A stretch of DNA of 64,000 nt, from NCBI RefSeq assembly GCF_022344005.1, contig NZ_CP092191.1:127675-191674 (forward strand), given 5' to 3'. Positions 44,447 to 53,321 of the stretch are shown here, piece after piece (position 1 is the first letter of the stretch; every line of letters begins with the position of its first letter). The stretch is from Deinococcus sp. KNUC1210. Its GTDB lineage: Bacteria > Deinococcota > Deinococci > Deinococcales > Deinococcaceae. The notes under the pieces are model-generated. The model was not told the origin of the DNA. It ran no database searches and saw nothing but the letters and a program-made list of their open reading frames with translations. The position numbers were made by a program, and so were the translations under genes.

Positions 44447-46093
44447 TCAGTGGCCTTTAAACGCTTCCTGCAACCACCACGCGCCACCGTCCGAGGCGAT
44501 TTTGGCGTCGATCACCAGCGGGCGGTGCTGCGGAGCGGCGAGCCAGGCCCGCACAGCGCCGAGGTCGTCCAGCGTCCGGACGGTGACCCCGTCGGCTCCA
44601 AAGCCCCGTGCGAGGGCAGCGAGGTCGGTGTCGGGAAATCGGACGGCGGTGTGGTCGTCTCCGACGAAATGATGGACTTCCGCACCATATGCGGCGTCGT
44701 TGTAGACGATGCACACCAGTGGCAACCTGAGCCGCACCGCTGTCTCCAGCTCGCTGATCGCCATCAGAAAGCCGCCGTCACCGCTGCCCAGCACGGGCAG
44801 GCGTGTCGGCTGCGCGAGCGCCGCGCCGATGGCACTGGCCAGCCCCAGGCCGATACTCTGAAACGCCTGGGTAAAGCAGAAGCCGAATTCATCCGGCACC
44901 GACAGATACGCGCTGGGATAGCCCATGAAGTTGCCCGAGTCGACCGACACGGTGCGCTCGGCGGGCAACAGGTCGTCCAGAGCGCTGCTCAGCACCCTCG
45001 GATCGATACGCTCCCCGGTCGAGAGGTCGGCGGTCTGGGTATCGCGCCAGCGGGCGTGCTGGGCAATCGCTGCGGCAACCTGCGCCGAGCGGTATCTGGT
45101 CTGTGGGGCGGGGTGTCGGCTGTTCCACACACTCAGCACGTCGGCGGCGGTCTGGGCGCAGTCGCCGCGCACGCCGAGTGTGATGGGGCGATTGCTGCCG
45201 AGTGCGGCGTCTTCCTCATCGACCTGAACGACCCTGGTGTCGGGGCCGATCAGTTGCCCATGGCGCATGGTCCACATGTTCAGGGTGCAGCCCCAGGCCA
45301 CGATCACATCGGCTTCCCGAATGAGCGAAGCGCTCAGGGGCGAGGAAAATCCGCCGGAAATTCCGAGGTTGAACGGCTCGGCGGCAAACAGACCGTGCGC
45401 CACCGCCGAAGTCGCCAGCAGCGCTCCACACGCCCCGGCGAGGGCTGTCAGCTCTGCTTTGGCACTTCTCGCGCCCCGCCCGGCCACGAACACCGGACGC
45501 TGAGCAGCGGTGAGCAGCTCGGTGAGGGCCAGGACAGAGGCGGCGTCTGGCCGAATCGGGTGCGCGGGTGGCAAGGTCAGATCGGCGTCTTGGAACGCGG
45601 GGGCGTCGGCGGCCTGTATGTCCAGCGGCACCGAGAGCACCACTGTGCGCCGCTCGTGGACGGCGGTGCGGTAGGCTCGGACGGTATCGGCCACCACGCT
45701 GGCGGGTGAATGGACGCGTTCGGCCACCGCGCCGATGCTGCGGGCCAGCGCGTCCTGATCGATGCGGAAATTGGAGCGCACCGCTGAAGCCTGGGTGTCT
45801 GCCGTCAGCACCAGCAGCGGCGTGCGGCTCTTGGCGGCCTCGGTCAGACCCGTGACGGCATTGGTCAGGCCGCAGCCCTGGTGGGTGGTGAGAACGGCGA
45901 GCTGACCCGACATGCGGGCGTAAGCGTCCGCCATGGTAGCCGCGCCGCCTTCGTGCCGGGCCGCCGTGAAGGGCACGCCACCCCGCCGCAGAGCATTGGT
46001 CAGATGAAAGTTACCGCTCCCCACCACCCCGAAGGCGTGGCCCACCCCCAGGTGTGCCAGGATGTGGCCCACCGCTCCTGCCACTGTCGTCAT
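44447..46093 (-). CDS. Thiamine-pyrophosphate enzyme, acetolactate synthase/benzoylformate decarboxylase-like (548 aa)
   Basis: Three-domain TPP enzyme. N-terminal PYR domain with the catalytic Glu in ARHEGGAATMADAYAR, a central domain with VFVAGRGAR, and a C-terminal PP domain with the Mg-TPP motif GSGDGGFLMAISELETA ... VYND. The start overlaps the end of the cyclase-family gene (ATGA). Without a regulatory subunit nearby, a 2-oxoacid decarboxylase is more likely than biosynthetic acetolactate synthase. It would process a keto acid made by the adjacent oxidase or aminotransferase (inference). Confidence 0.92.
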   Translation of the reverse strand: MTTVAGAVGHILAHLGVGHAFGVVGSGNFHLTNALRRGGVPFTAARHEGGAATMADAYARMSGQLAVLTTHQGCGLTNAVTGLTEAAKSRTPLLVLTADTQASAVRSNFRIDQDALARSIGAVAERVHSPASVVADTVRAYRTAVHERRTVVLSVPLDIQAADAPAFQDADLTLPPAHPIRPDAASVLALTELLTAAQRPVFVAGRGARSAKAELTALAGACGALLATSAVAHGLFAAEPFNLGISGGFSSPLSASLIREADVIVAWGCTLNMWTMRHGQLIGPDTRVVQVDEEDAALGSNRPITLGVRGDCAQTAADVLSVWNSRHPAPQTRYRSAQVAAAIAQHARWRDTQTADLSTGERIDPRVLSSALDDLLPAERTVSVDSGNFMGYPSAYLSVPDEFGFCFTQAFQSIGLGLASAIGAALAQPTRLPVLGSGDGGFLMAISELETAVRLRLPLVCIVYNDAAYGAEVHHFVGDDHTAVRFPDTDLAALARGFGADGVTVRTLDDLGAVRAWLAAPQHRPLVIDAKIASDGGAWWLQEAFKGH

Positions 46094-46866
46094 GCACCCT
46101 CGACGAGGGCATAGACCCGCGCCGGGCTGCCGGTACCCCCTACGATTGGCAGCGGCGCGACGACCAGCAGCGCACCGGAAACAGGCAACAGATTCAGATT
46201 GATCAGCGAGGTGAGGCCGTAGCGGTCATTGCCCAGCAGATAGTGGTGGACTGGGAAGGAGGGCTCAAAACCGCCCGCCGCGCCTGCATCGATGCCCACC
46301 GTTTCGACCCCAAAGCCGGAGACGGCTGGATGCTCGGCCAGCCACCGTGCACAGGCCACCGAAGGGCCGGGAGTGTGCGGGCCATTCTCGTCGGCATTCA
46401 GGAACCGCCGGGCATCCGTGTTGCGCTCGCTCCAGCCGGTTCGCAGCAGCACCCAGCAGTTCTGGGGCAGCGGGCCGTGTTCCGCTTCCCAGGCTTCAAG
46501 GTGCGCTGGTTCGAGGAGCACGTCCGGGTTGGCGGCGGCCTCGGCGCTCAGGTCGATCACGACCGCTGGCCCGATGAGGCGAGCTGGCTTGATCTGATGG
46601 ACCGCTTTGCCGTCTCTTCCGGTGATCCAGTGAACCGGAGCGTCGAGATGGGTGCCGGTATGCTCTCCCAGCGTGATGTTGCTCCAAGCCCAGGCGGGTC
46701 CTGCTGCATCGAAGGCGCTGATGGTCTCCTTCTGAAAGGTGGCGGTATTGGCAAACGGCGCGGGCAGCTGTAAGACCGGCGTCTGTTCATTCAGCGGCGC
46801 AGTCAGGTCGATGATCTGCAGTCGGCCACTGGACAGGTCAAGCACAACATCTTGCAGTGTCGTCAT
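46090..46866 (-). CDS. Cyclase-family metal hydrolase, kynurenine formamidase-like (258 aa)
   Basis: Start MTTLQDVVLDLSSGRLQIID with RBS GGAGAGCC. The family metal motif is seen as GEHTGTHLDAPVHWITG (HxGTHxDxPxH). IDLSAE, LLRTGWSE, and GVETVGID with PSFPVHHYLLGN in the C-terminal half follow. The family hydrolyses N-formyl or cyclic amides such as N-formylkynurenine or isatin. Together with the TPP enzyme it forms a two-gene unit convergent with the DUF3830 end of the M24 regulon. Confidence 0.92.
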   Translation of the reverse strand: MTTLQDVVLDLSSGRLQIIDLTAPLNEQTPVLQLPAPFANTATFQKETISAFDAAGPAWAWSNITLGEHTGTHLDAPVHWITGRDGKAVHQIKPARLIGPAVVIDLSAEAAANPDVLLEPAHLEAWEAEHGPLPQNCWVLLRTGWSERNTDARRFLNADENGPHTPGPSVACARWLAEHPAVSGFGVETVGIDAGAAGGFEPSFPVHHYLLGNDRYGLTSLINLNLLPVSGALLVVAPLPIVGGTGSPARVYALVEGA

Positions 46867-47314
46867 TACGGCTCTCCTTCCACTGGATTGGGCCAGGACC
46901 CTGATCCGCTCGCTTATTGTTGATGTGAAGCAGCTGTCGCTCGGCCTCGAACCGTCGTGGCCGTCAGGGAAACGCGGAGAAGGGTTGGGCCAGAGAAGCA
47001 AAAAGGACGGTGCTGATGTGCCGTCCCGTCCTCAGTTTATAGCCGATCCAGACTGCATTCGCGTCGGGCCTGCCGGAAATCGAGGCCGCGTCTTCGGACG
47101 GTGACAGCCATTCCGTGACACACCTCGGCACGCATGGACCGCACCGAACCGCTGTCGAGCACTGTCGCCCACCTCGGCTTGGCACTTTCGGCTGTCAGGA
47201 AATCCGGCAGAACCTCGTGTCTGGCTGGCCGCAGGATGATACCTTTGCCAAGACGAAGCGTCACGATGAGGAGACGGCCCCCGCCTGCCGTCCGACACAC
47301 CTGAAAGGAGCAGC
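46867..47314. other. 448-base region without a confirmed gene
   Basis: It holds a minus-strand terminator-like hairpin at 47000-47026. Upstream of that (47037-47300, minus) is an 87-codon open frame beginning MCRTAGGG and ending ARRECSLDRL. That frame has no strong start signal and overlaps other frames, so I do not call it. It may be a small unknown gene ended by the hairpin, or simply the leader of the cyclase operon. The plus-strand gene at 47315 has its RBS here (AAAGGAG). Confidence 0.45.
47000..47026 (-). terminator. Minus-strand terminator or leader attenuator
   Basis: On the minus strand GGACGG - 10 bases - CCGTCC is followed directly by TTTTT (plus-strand A5 at 47000-47004; arms 47005-47010 and 47021-47026). 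It points toward the cyclase gene and stands 139 bases upstream of its ATG, with no confirmed gene before it. That arrangement is that of an attenuator or the end of an unannotated small transcript. Confidence 0.6.
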
Positions 47315-47758
47315 ATGCCGATGTTCACCGCCATTCTGAAGCAGGAAGGAAAGACTGCAACCGGCATCGAGGTGCCGCCGGAGGTCATGGATGCTCTGGG
47401 AGGCGGGAAAAAACCCGCGATCACGGTCGTCCTGAACGCCCACACGTACCGCACCACCATCGGCGTGCGGGGCGGCCATTCGATGATCCCCGTGAGCGCT
47501 GAGAATCGCGGCAAAGCGGGCCTGACCGCGGGCGACACGGTGAGCGTTACGGTGGAACTGGACACCGAGCCACGTGAAGTCAGGGTCCCTGACGACCTTC
47601 AGGCCGCACTGGACCTCGATCCCGCCGCACTGGCCGCCTTCTCGAAGCTGTCCTACAGCGGCAAGCAGCAGCACACGCTCTCAGTCGAGGGCACGACCAA
47701 CCCCGAAACACGGGCGCGGCGTGTGGCAAAGGCCATCGAGACACTCACGCGGGGATGA
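47315..47758 (+). CDS. YdeI/OmpD-associated family protein with DUF1905 domain (147 aa)
   Basis: RBS AAAGGAGCAGC before ATG. Residues 1-95 form a DUF1905 beta-barrel (FTAILKQEGKTATGIEVPPE, THYRT-like HTYRTTIGVRGG, MIPVSAENRGKAGL). The C-terminal part (LDLDPAALAAFSKLSYSGKQQHTLSVE, then RARRVAKAIETL) is the YdeI-type segment. Members are linked to antimicrobial-peptide or bacteriocin protection in enterobacteria; the mechanism is unknown. Monocistronic here. Confidence 0.9.
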   Translation: MPMFTAILKQEGKTATGIEVPPEVMDALGGGKKPAITVVLNAHTYRTTIGVRGGHSMIPVSAENRGKAGLTAGDTVSVTVELDTEPREVRVPDDLQAALDLDPAALAAFSKLSYSGKQQHTLSVEGTTNPETRARRVAKAIETLTRG

Positions 47759-47929
47759 ATCTTCTGTTTCTCTCCTGACCCCATGGAACTCTGTGTGCTG
47801 CACGCACATTCCGCCCTGAGCTGTCAATGGTTCGCGCTGCTCTGAACGTCACCGAGGAGCGAAGCCGGCAGAGGACTCCGTTCAATCTCGGCGTGCGGTA
47901 TTGGCGCGCTGAAGCCCCCTGCACGACGA

Positions 47930-48955
47930 TCAGGGGCCGGTTGGCGAAAGGACGCGGGTGAGATGGGCAATTTCTGCCTCCACACGGCGCAGGCTGGGGA
48001 TGATCCAGCCGTCAAGGAGCCGGTGCGATTCCCACCGCCGCTCGTCGGTGAACTGAGCGTTCAGCACGGCGTTCAGATCGACGGCCAGGTCTTCCAGCAC
48101 GCGCCGAACCATATAGAAGCTCATCAGCCCCAGATCTGGCCGGAAGGGTCGCTGGGTGGCCTCCCGGTAAGCCGCCAGCACTTCCGGCAGACGGGCGTGA
48201 ACCATCCACAGGTCATGCTCTGGCGGTGCCAGCCGCGCCGTTTCCCAGTCGATGATCCACAGCGCCCCGGTCTGGTCGCGCATCACATTGCCGCCGTGCG
48301 CGTCGGTGTGACAGACCACCTGCGTTCCTGCATGGCCCCGCGCATGCTCCTGAAGCGCCTGCGCGTGATTCAGGACAGAGAATACCAGCGGCTCCAGGGG
48401 GGTCAGCAGGTCGCGGAACGCCTGGACGGCAGGATGTGTTTCCTCGTGCAGCCTCTTCCAGTCGAGGAGAAACTGGCGTTCGAATGGAAGATCGAAGGTT
48501 TCGGGTGGCATCGGCAGGCGCGAGATATCCTCAAGAATCAGCGGTGTGGCGGCGTGCAGGCGACCCAGGAGCGCCCCGAGTTCGGGGAGGGAAGCCTCCC
48601 AGGAAGCTGACAGCGTTTCGGCCTCGATCCAGCGGTACAACACGACCCAGTGCCCGCCGATCTGCGTCAGGTCATCGCCGCCGAGGGTGGAAACCGGATG
48701 AGGCACGTTGGGCAGGATGTCGCGCTTCACGAGGCTCCGCAGCAGGGGAAGTTCGGCCCGCAGCCGGTCAAGCAGTGGGCCACCATAGGAAGTATCGATC
48801 AGCACCTTCAGAAAGTACCGACCGCTCTGCCCTTCCACACGGTAAGCCGGCGTGGTGCCATCAGGAATAAAGGTCAGGCGATCCAGCGTCAGGCCGTAGG
48901 TATGGCCGAGTGCTGCCAGCATCGCCATCCGGTCCAGAGCGGGTTCGACACTCAT
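47930..48955 (-). CDS. Aminoglycoside phosphotransferase-like kinase (341 aa)
   Basis: APH/choline-kinase fold: ATP-binding N-lobe (TPAYRVEGQSGRYFLKVL with the likely Lys), hinge VVLYRWIEAETL, catalytic HTDAHGGNVMRD (Asp base and Asn) and metal-binding IIDWETARLAPPEHDL. These stand-alone APH-family enzymes phosphorylate diverse small molecules; antibiotic resistance cannot be assumed. Weak RBS (GAAG). Confidence 0.9.
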   Translation of the reverse strand: MSVEPALDRMAMLAALGHTYGLTLDRLTFIPDGTTPAYRVEGQSGRYFLKVLIDTSYGGPLLDRLRAELPLLRSLVKRDILPNVPHPVSTLGGDDLTQIGGHWVVLYRWIEAETLSASWEASLPELGALLGRLHAATPLILEDISRLPMPPETFDLPFERQFLLDWKRLHEETHPAVQAFRDLLTPLEPLVFSVLNHAQALQEHARGHAGTQVVCHTDAHGGNVMRDQTGALWIIDWETARLAPPEHDLWMVHARLPEVLAAYREATQRPFRPDLGLMSFYMVRRVLEDLAVDLNAVLNAQFTDERRWESHRLLDGWIIPSLRRVEAEIAHLTRVLSPTGP

Positions 48956-49037
48956 TGCTTCAGCATAGGTTCCCGCCGTCTGCTAAAATGGAGAGAGTCT
49001 TCAGAATCTGGTGAAGCCAAGCACCTGCCATTTCAGA

Positions 49038-49519
49038 TCATTCCAGCTTCAGCAGCAGTTCGACCACGTCCGAGAGCGGGTCTTCGGTCACAACCCGTTC
49101 CTGGTCGATCACCCGGAAACCATTTTTTCCAGCACCCGCCTGGAACCCACGTTGTGCTCAACGACATGAGCGAACAGGGGCCGGGGCTGCACCTCCGTCA
49201 GGAAAGCCTGGAGCGCCCGGGTCGCGATTCCCTGCCCCCAGTAAGTTCGGCCCAGCCAGTACCCCACGAACCGCTGGTCGTCCTGCACGAAACTTCCCAG
49301 ATTGCCTGCCACCTCGCCGTTAACCAGGATCGTCCGGGTCAGATTTGTGCTGTCCTGCCGGATGCGGTCCCAGTGCGCCGCGAATCTTGGCCATTCACGC
49401 GGCGGAAACGCAGCCATCTGGACGGCGACCGGATCGCACTGCTGCTCGTAGAACAACGGCACGTCCTCATCGACTACATGGCGCAGGCTCAGCTCAGGCA
49501 ACGTCATGTTCCAGAGCAT
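49038..49519 (-). pseudogene. GNAT family N-acetyltransferase, frame broken near C-terminus
   Basis: RimJ/RimL-like GNAT: TLPELSLRHVVDEDVPLFYE, GNLGSFVQDDQRFVGYWLGR, acetyl-CoA loop YWGQGIATRALQAFL and HNVGSRRVLEK. The frame then stops at VSG. One more A in the A6 run (plus-strand T6 at 49123-49128) gives EKNGFRVIDQERVVTEDPLS and a normal end at 49038-49040. RBS AGGAG. Probable role: acetylation of a protein N-terminus or small molecule. The break looks like a sequence error. Confidence 0.85.
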
Positions 49520-49941
49520 AGACCCTGCTCCTGTGGCTATGACCCGGCATCGGTGATCTCTTAACCGTGTCGCGCGAGAAGAGCCACTCCTGGTAGTTGC
49601 CAGTGAAACAAACTCGGCGGCGCTGTCGGCGGCCTGAGAGACCTGTGCTCCTCTGGGTGTGGTGAAGTCTGGAATTGCTGTCAGACTGTCGGCTCTTGCA
49701 ATCTCCCGGTCTGAATATTCTCAGGAGGCGGGCTGTCTGCCGAAGAGAAGAAGCACAGGAAAGAGCGGCAGAGACCCTCGTCTGAATCGGCTGGAAGACG
49801 AAGGATCCGACTTCAAAGAGAGGTACCTTTTTGAACATCACTTTCAGCATGCCCGCTCTGCACGGGAGTTGGCCTGTTCGCCACGCCTCAACCGTGACGG
49901 TCCTCAGAAAGCTCCTTCCCCTGCGGCTCGATACTGACTGA
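49520..49941. other. 422-base region without a supported gene
   Basis: Short open frames on both strands lack ribosome binding sites and family features. No repeat or RNA gene was recognised. It should contain the promoters for the GNAT gene (minus) and the small gene at 49942 (plus). Confidence 0.45.
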
Positions 49942-50154
49942 GTGGATGTCGAACGTGTGGCGATGGAGACGGCAAGAGAATTGATGGGGCTGTGGTCGAT
50001 GCTCCATCGGCTGAATGGTTCCAGCGAATACCGGGCGTTCGGGCTGGCGTACCGGGATGTCGAGCGGTATCTGAGGCGCTGCGGCTTCGGTGCGGAACTC
50101 GTACAGGACACCCTGACTGCGATTCAGTTCGAGTACCCGGAACCGGAATTCTGA
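49942..50154 (+). CDS. Small hypothetical protein (70 aa)
   Basis: GTG start at 49942, or ATG at 49963 giving 63 residues (METARELMGLWSML). Charged, predicted helical, with no membrane segment or known motif; it ends FEYPEPEF. Supported as a gene by its protein-like composition and by the clear terminator 25 bases after the stop. Neither start has a strong RBS. Function unknown. Confidence 0.5.
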   Translation: MDVERVAMETARELMGLWSMLHRLNGSSEYRAFGLAYRDVERYLRRCGFGAELVQDTLTAIQFEYPEPEF

Positions 50155-50178
50155 TTACCCGACGTCTCCGGTGAACAT

Positions 50179-50204
50179 GCCCTCAACCCGTGTTGGGGGC
50201 TTTT
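50179..50204 (+). terminator. Rho-independent terminator
   Basis: GCCC-T-CAAC ... GTTG-G-GGGC stem (50179-50200) with a 4-base loop, followed by TTTTCT. It stands 25 bases after the small gene at 49942-50154. Confidence 0.75.
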
Positions 50205-50254
50205 CTGTGCTGTTGAGGCCCGCTTCATATGCCCGGGCGTGATGGACGTAACGA

Positions 50255-50297
50255 CCCTCCCGGATGCCCACTCTGATGAGGTCGGCGTCTGGGAGGG
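50255..50297. repeat. Long GC-rich inverted repeat downstream of BMP gene
   Basis: CCCTCCCGGATGCC (50255-50268) pairs with GGCGTCTGGGAGGG (50284-50297), 14 positions with two G-T wobbles and a 15-base loop. It is 26 bases beyond the stop of the minus-strand binding-protein gene and has no T run. Possibly a weak terminator or 3' mRNA-protecting stem. Confidence 0.4.
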
Positions 50298-50322
50298 CGA
50301 ACAGAACATTACGGCCCTCTCG

Positions 50323-51477
50323 TTACTGTTTAGCAGGCAGTTTGACCAGTCCGTTTCCCACCAGCTGCTGCACCTGCTTGAGCCTGCGTTCCAGCTTGGG
50401 TGAAATCAAAGCCCGGTTGTATTTATCGAGCGCGTAGGTGATCCCGTTATTCTTCAATCCGAAGCCCAGCTGGCCGGGCTGCCAGGGTTTTCCCTTCACG
50501 AAGTCGCGGATCACGCTGTAGACCGCATTGTCCACCCGGTACAGCGAACTCGTCAGGCCGTGATTGAGCGTCGCGGCGTTCCCGTCGTCGTCTCCCAGCG
50601 CGTTGTGATTCGTATCTGTCGCCATAAAAAAGGTCGGACGCGCTTCCCCGCCACAGGCCTTGCGGTATGCAGCGCTGCGGGGCACCCTGGCAAACGGATC
50701 GGCGAGAAAATGCACCCCGGCGGGCAGTGCGCTGGCGTTGAGGCACTGCGAGGTGTTGACCTGCTTGACCACGCCAGCTGTGCTCTTCCCGGCGGCAGCA
50801 AAGATCACGTCTGCTCCGTGTGCCTGGAGCGCCGCGCTGAGACGCTGGGCGGCTGCTGGATTGTTCCAGGCTGCTGACGTGGAACCGATGTAGCTGGCCA
50901 TCACCTTGCATTTGGGGCACAGAAAATGCACGCCTGCCGCATACCCCGCTTCCTGTTCACGGAGGCTGGGCACATCCTGACCGCCCACGAAGCCGAGTAC
51001 GCCCGTGCTGCTGGAAGCCGCCGCGATGTAGCCCATCAGAAATGCGCCTTCCGTCTCGCTGAAGATCAGACCGGCTGTGTTTGCCCCGGTCGGCAGATCG
51101 TCAACCAGTGCGAATTTGGTTGCCGGATACCGGGCGGCGGCCTTCTGGAGCGTGTCGGTGTTGGCGTCACCGACTGCGATGACCAGAGCCGCGCCGCTCT
51201 TGGCGAGGGGTTCGGCGCCGCGCACGACGCGGCCACTCACGGCGACGGGCGAAAACACCTGAACGTGTACCCCCAGTTCACGCTCAGCACGCTGTACGCC
51301 GTCCCAGGCCGATTGATTGAGGCCACCATCATTTTTACCGCCCAGATCGAGTGCCAGACCGATGGGCGAAGACGTGTTGGAATGAGAGTTGGGCAGCACA
51401 GCGCTGGGTGTGCCCTGTGCAAGTGCCACCGAGACAGCGAGGACGATCAGACCGAGAAAGGCAGACGAAGCTTTCAT
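50323..51477 (-). CDS. BMP family (PnrA-like) substrate-binding protein (384 aa)
   Basis: Start MKASSAFLGLIVLAVSVALAQ is a signal peptide; AGGA lies 11 bases upstream, and two further in-frame ATGs overlap it. The mature protein has the Bmp fold: IGLALDLGGKNDGGLNQSAW (the DxGxxDxxFN-like nucleoside-binding start), LVIAVGDANTDTL, FSETEGAFLMGYIAA, VLGFVGGQDVP and VIFAAAGKSTAGV. The family binds nucleosides for ABC import. No permease or ATPase genes adjoin it, so it is an orphan binding protein here. Confidence 0.88.
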   Translation of the reverse strand: MKASSAFLGLIVLAVSVALAQGTPSAVLPNSHSNTSSPIGLALDLGGKNDGGLNQSAWDGVQRAERELGVHVQVFSPVAVSGRVVRGAEPLAKSGAALVIAVGDANTDTLQKAAARYPATKFALVDDLPTGANTAGLIFSETEGAFLMGYIAAASSSTGVLGFVGGQDVPSLREQEAGYAAGVHFLCPKCKVMASYIGSTSAAWNNPAAAQRLSAALQAHGADVIFAAAGKSTAGVVKQVNTSQCLNASALPAGVHFLADPFARVPRSAAYRKACGGEARPTFFMATDTNHNALGDDDGNAATLNHGLTSSLYRVDNAVYSVIRDFVKGKPWQPGQLGFGLKNNGITYALDKYNRALISPKLERRLKQVQQLVGNGLVKLPAKQ

Positions 51478-51788
51478 TTGAATCATCATCCTGTGATTTC
51501 TCTGCTCTGGACGATGCTTTTCTTTACATGACCGCTCTGCGATAGGGGGAGGTGGTGGGGGTACACAGGGTGTTGATGGTGGATGAAGACGGCGGCGTAC
51601 CAAGCCTGCTCTCAACTCAGCTGACCGGTGCTGAGCTGACCGAGCACCGAACAGCTTTCTGCCCTGTGAGGCCCACAACACGGAAGACCCACCGACTTGC
51701 GCGGTAACGCGATTCGGGCTGGTCCTCAGGGCCTTAATTCACCCACTCGCCTGCCCAGAAGGGCACTCCTTCATTCCGTGCAGGGGCT
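51478..51788. other. 311-base gap between two minus-strand genes
   Basis: No gene seen. A small hairpin TGCCC-agaa-GGGCA (51752-51765) lies just after the end of the secreted-protein gene at 51789. It has no T run. The promoter of the BMP gene must be in this stretch, but no clear boxes were found. Confidence 0.4.
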
Positions 51789-53321
51789 TCAGTGGAGAAA
51801 GTCGGCTCCACCGATGTGCAGCATGTCCTTATCGACCAGATAGAACAGCAGCCGCTTTTCGCCGCCGTCATCGTAGTGCAGCGTCAGGTTGTATCCGCTC
51901 AGGCTGTAGCGCCCGGCGGTGCTGTGCGTGCTCCCGGCCACGACCGTCGAAGTGGTAGCACTCGCCGAACTGCCCCCGGTAAACCGTCCATCCGAACCGA
52001 AAGTATAGGTGGACGACGCAGCGACCATCACGTCGCCTCCCATCGCGGTGTTGCCGCCGCCGCCAAGGTGGTTGTAAGACCCGCTGAGCCGCTGTCCGGA
52101 TTTGGCAGCGGTGCCCGTCAGTTGCGGCTCGAAGGTCTCGCGGTCGCCGTCTCCCCAGGTGATCTGGAAGTTCTTGCCCTGACGAACCCAGCGGCCCCAT
52201 TTCTGCGGCTCCAGATCGCGTGAGCGCTTCACGTCGAAACTGTTTGGTGCCAGATACGGATCGTTGTACACCGTGCCGTCTTTGAGAAAGAGGTACGGAT
52301 CGAACTCCTGAATCATCATGCCGCCCACTCCGATGCCCGTCGTCTGCTGGGCATACACCCCCAGAATCTGAGTGTCTTTCAGGCCCTGACCGGCGGCGAC
52401 CAGAAACTTCTCGGCAGGCTGATTCTTGAAACGCCAGCCCGCATCACCGACCGGAAGGGACGAGGTTTTCAGGCCCGCTGTGCTGGGCAGAATGCGGCAG
52501 TTGCTCAGTTCGATAAAGGTGCTGAGATCAAAGTCGTGCAGCGTGCCGGCCACCGTGACGCGCTGACCTTTGTACCGCGAGAGCGAAACGTCGTCCTCAG
52601 CGAAATCGTAGCAGCGGACATCCCAGCGGGCGGTGTGGCGTTCATCTTCCTGACTGAGCCAGTTTCTGTCTGTCGGAACCGTGCCAGTCACGACGAGCAC
52701 CGTGCCCAGCGACTTGAGTTTGGCTGTCACGGCTGCTGTCTGTTGATCGCCCGGTGTCTTCTTGGGGAGGCTGTTGATGACTGTACCCGCCAACGTCGAG
52801 AGCTGAGCGACGCTGTAGACCGCGACATTGGCGGTGGTGCTCTTGCCGGAGGAGCCTGACGAGGTGGTGGTTCCGACGCTGCCTCCCTTCAGCAGCACGA
52901 GGAACGCCGGCAGCTTGGTCTTCAGATTGAAGGCGTCGCCCGCCAGTTGCTGCTGGAAGATGCCGCATACCTGCGTTGCCGGGCCGAGTTTCTGAAGGGC
53001 AGCCTGAAACTGAGGGCCGCTTTCAGCCCCACTGCTCTTCAGCGCTCCGAAGGTTTCCTGACCGAGCAGTTTGGACAGACGCGCTTCGAGATCCGTGACA
53101 CCCTGAGCGGCGGCCCAGGCAGAGAACGCCTGCTGGTCGGCGGCGGCCCCACTCGGCACCTGCCGAATGCAGTAATCGCGGAAAGACTGAGCAAACAGAT
53201 ACGTAGCGTAGCCGGTGCTGAGAACCTTGACGGTAGCCGGATCTGGAGCAGCCGGAGCGGCCTGAGCACCGGGAACGAGCAGACTGAGCGTGACGGGAAC
53301 CATCCAGCGGAGCATGGGCAT
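51789..53321 (-). CDS. Secreted protein of unknown function (510 aa)
   Basis: Start MPMLRWMVPVTLSLLVPGAQA (signal peptide) with RBS AGGAGGT. The N-terminal half is helical (FAQSFRDYCIRQ to KLPAFLVLLKGG). A Ser/Gly-rich linker follows near 180, then a domain containing VVTGTVPTDRNWLSQEDERH and LSRYKGQRVTVAGTLHDFD. The C-terminal half is beta-rich with Gly/Ser/Thr runs (YDPYLFLKDGTVYND ... TYTFGSDGRFTGG). I do not recognise a family; no catalytic motif is apparent. Confidence 0.8.
   Translation of the reverse strand: MPMLRWMVPVTLSLLVPGAQAAPAAPDPATVKVLSTGYATYLFAQSFRDYCIRQVPSGAAADQQAFSAWAAAQGVTDLEARLSKLLGQETFGALKSSGAESGPQFQAALQKLGPATQVCGIFQQQLAGDAFNLKTKLPAFLVLLKGGSVGTTTSSGSSGKSTTANVAVYSVAQLSTLAGTVINSLPKKTPGDQQTAAVTAKLKSLGTVLVVTGTVPTDRNWLSQEDERHTARWDVRCYDFAEDDVSLSRYKGQRVTVAGTLHDFDLSTFIELSNCRILPSTAGLKTSSLPVGDAGWRFKNQPAEKFLVAAGQGLKDTQILGVYAQQTTGIGVGGMMIQEFDPYLFLKDGTVYNDPYLAPNSFDVKRSRDLEPQKWGRWVRQGKNFQITWGDGDRETFEPQLTGTAAKSGQRLSGSYNHLGGGGNTAMGGDVMVAASSTYTFGSDGRFTGGSSASATTSTVVAGSTHSTAGRYSLSGYNLTLHYDDGGEKRLLFYLVDKDMLHIGGADFLH

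Noticed and set aside
44447..46093. Biosynthetic acetolactate synthase (ilvB)
   Set aside because: No small regulatory subunit or branched-chain genes nearby; the catabolic context fits a decarboxylase-like TPP enzyme better.
47037..47300. 87-codon minus-strand ORF before the orphan terminator
   Set aside because: No ribosome binding site or family match and competing frames; kept only as a possibility in the text.
47930..48955. Aminoglycoside resistance gene
   Set aside because: The kinase fold is clear but the family is broad; nothing in the sequence or context shows antibiotic specificity.
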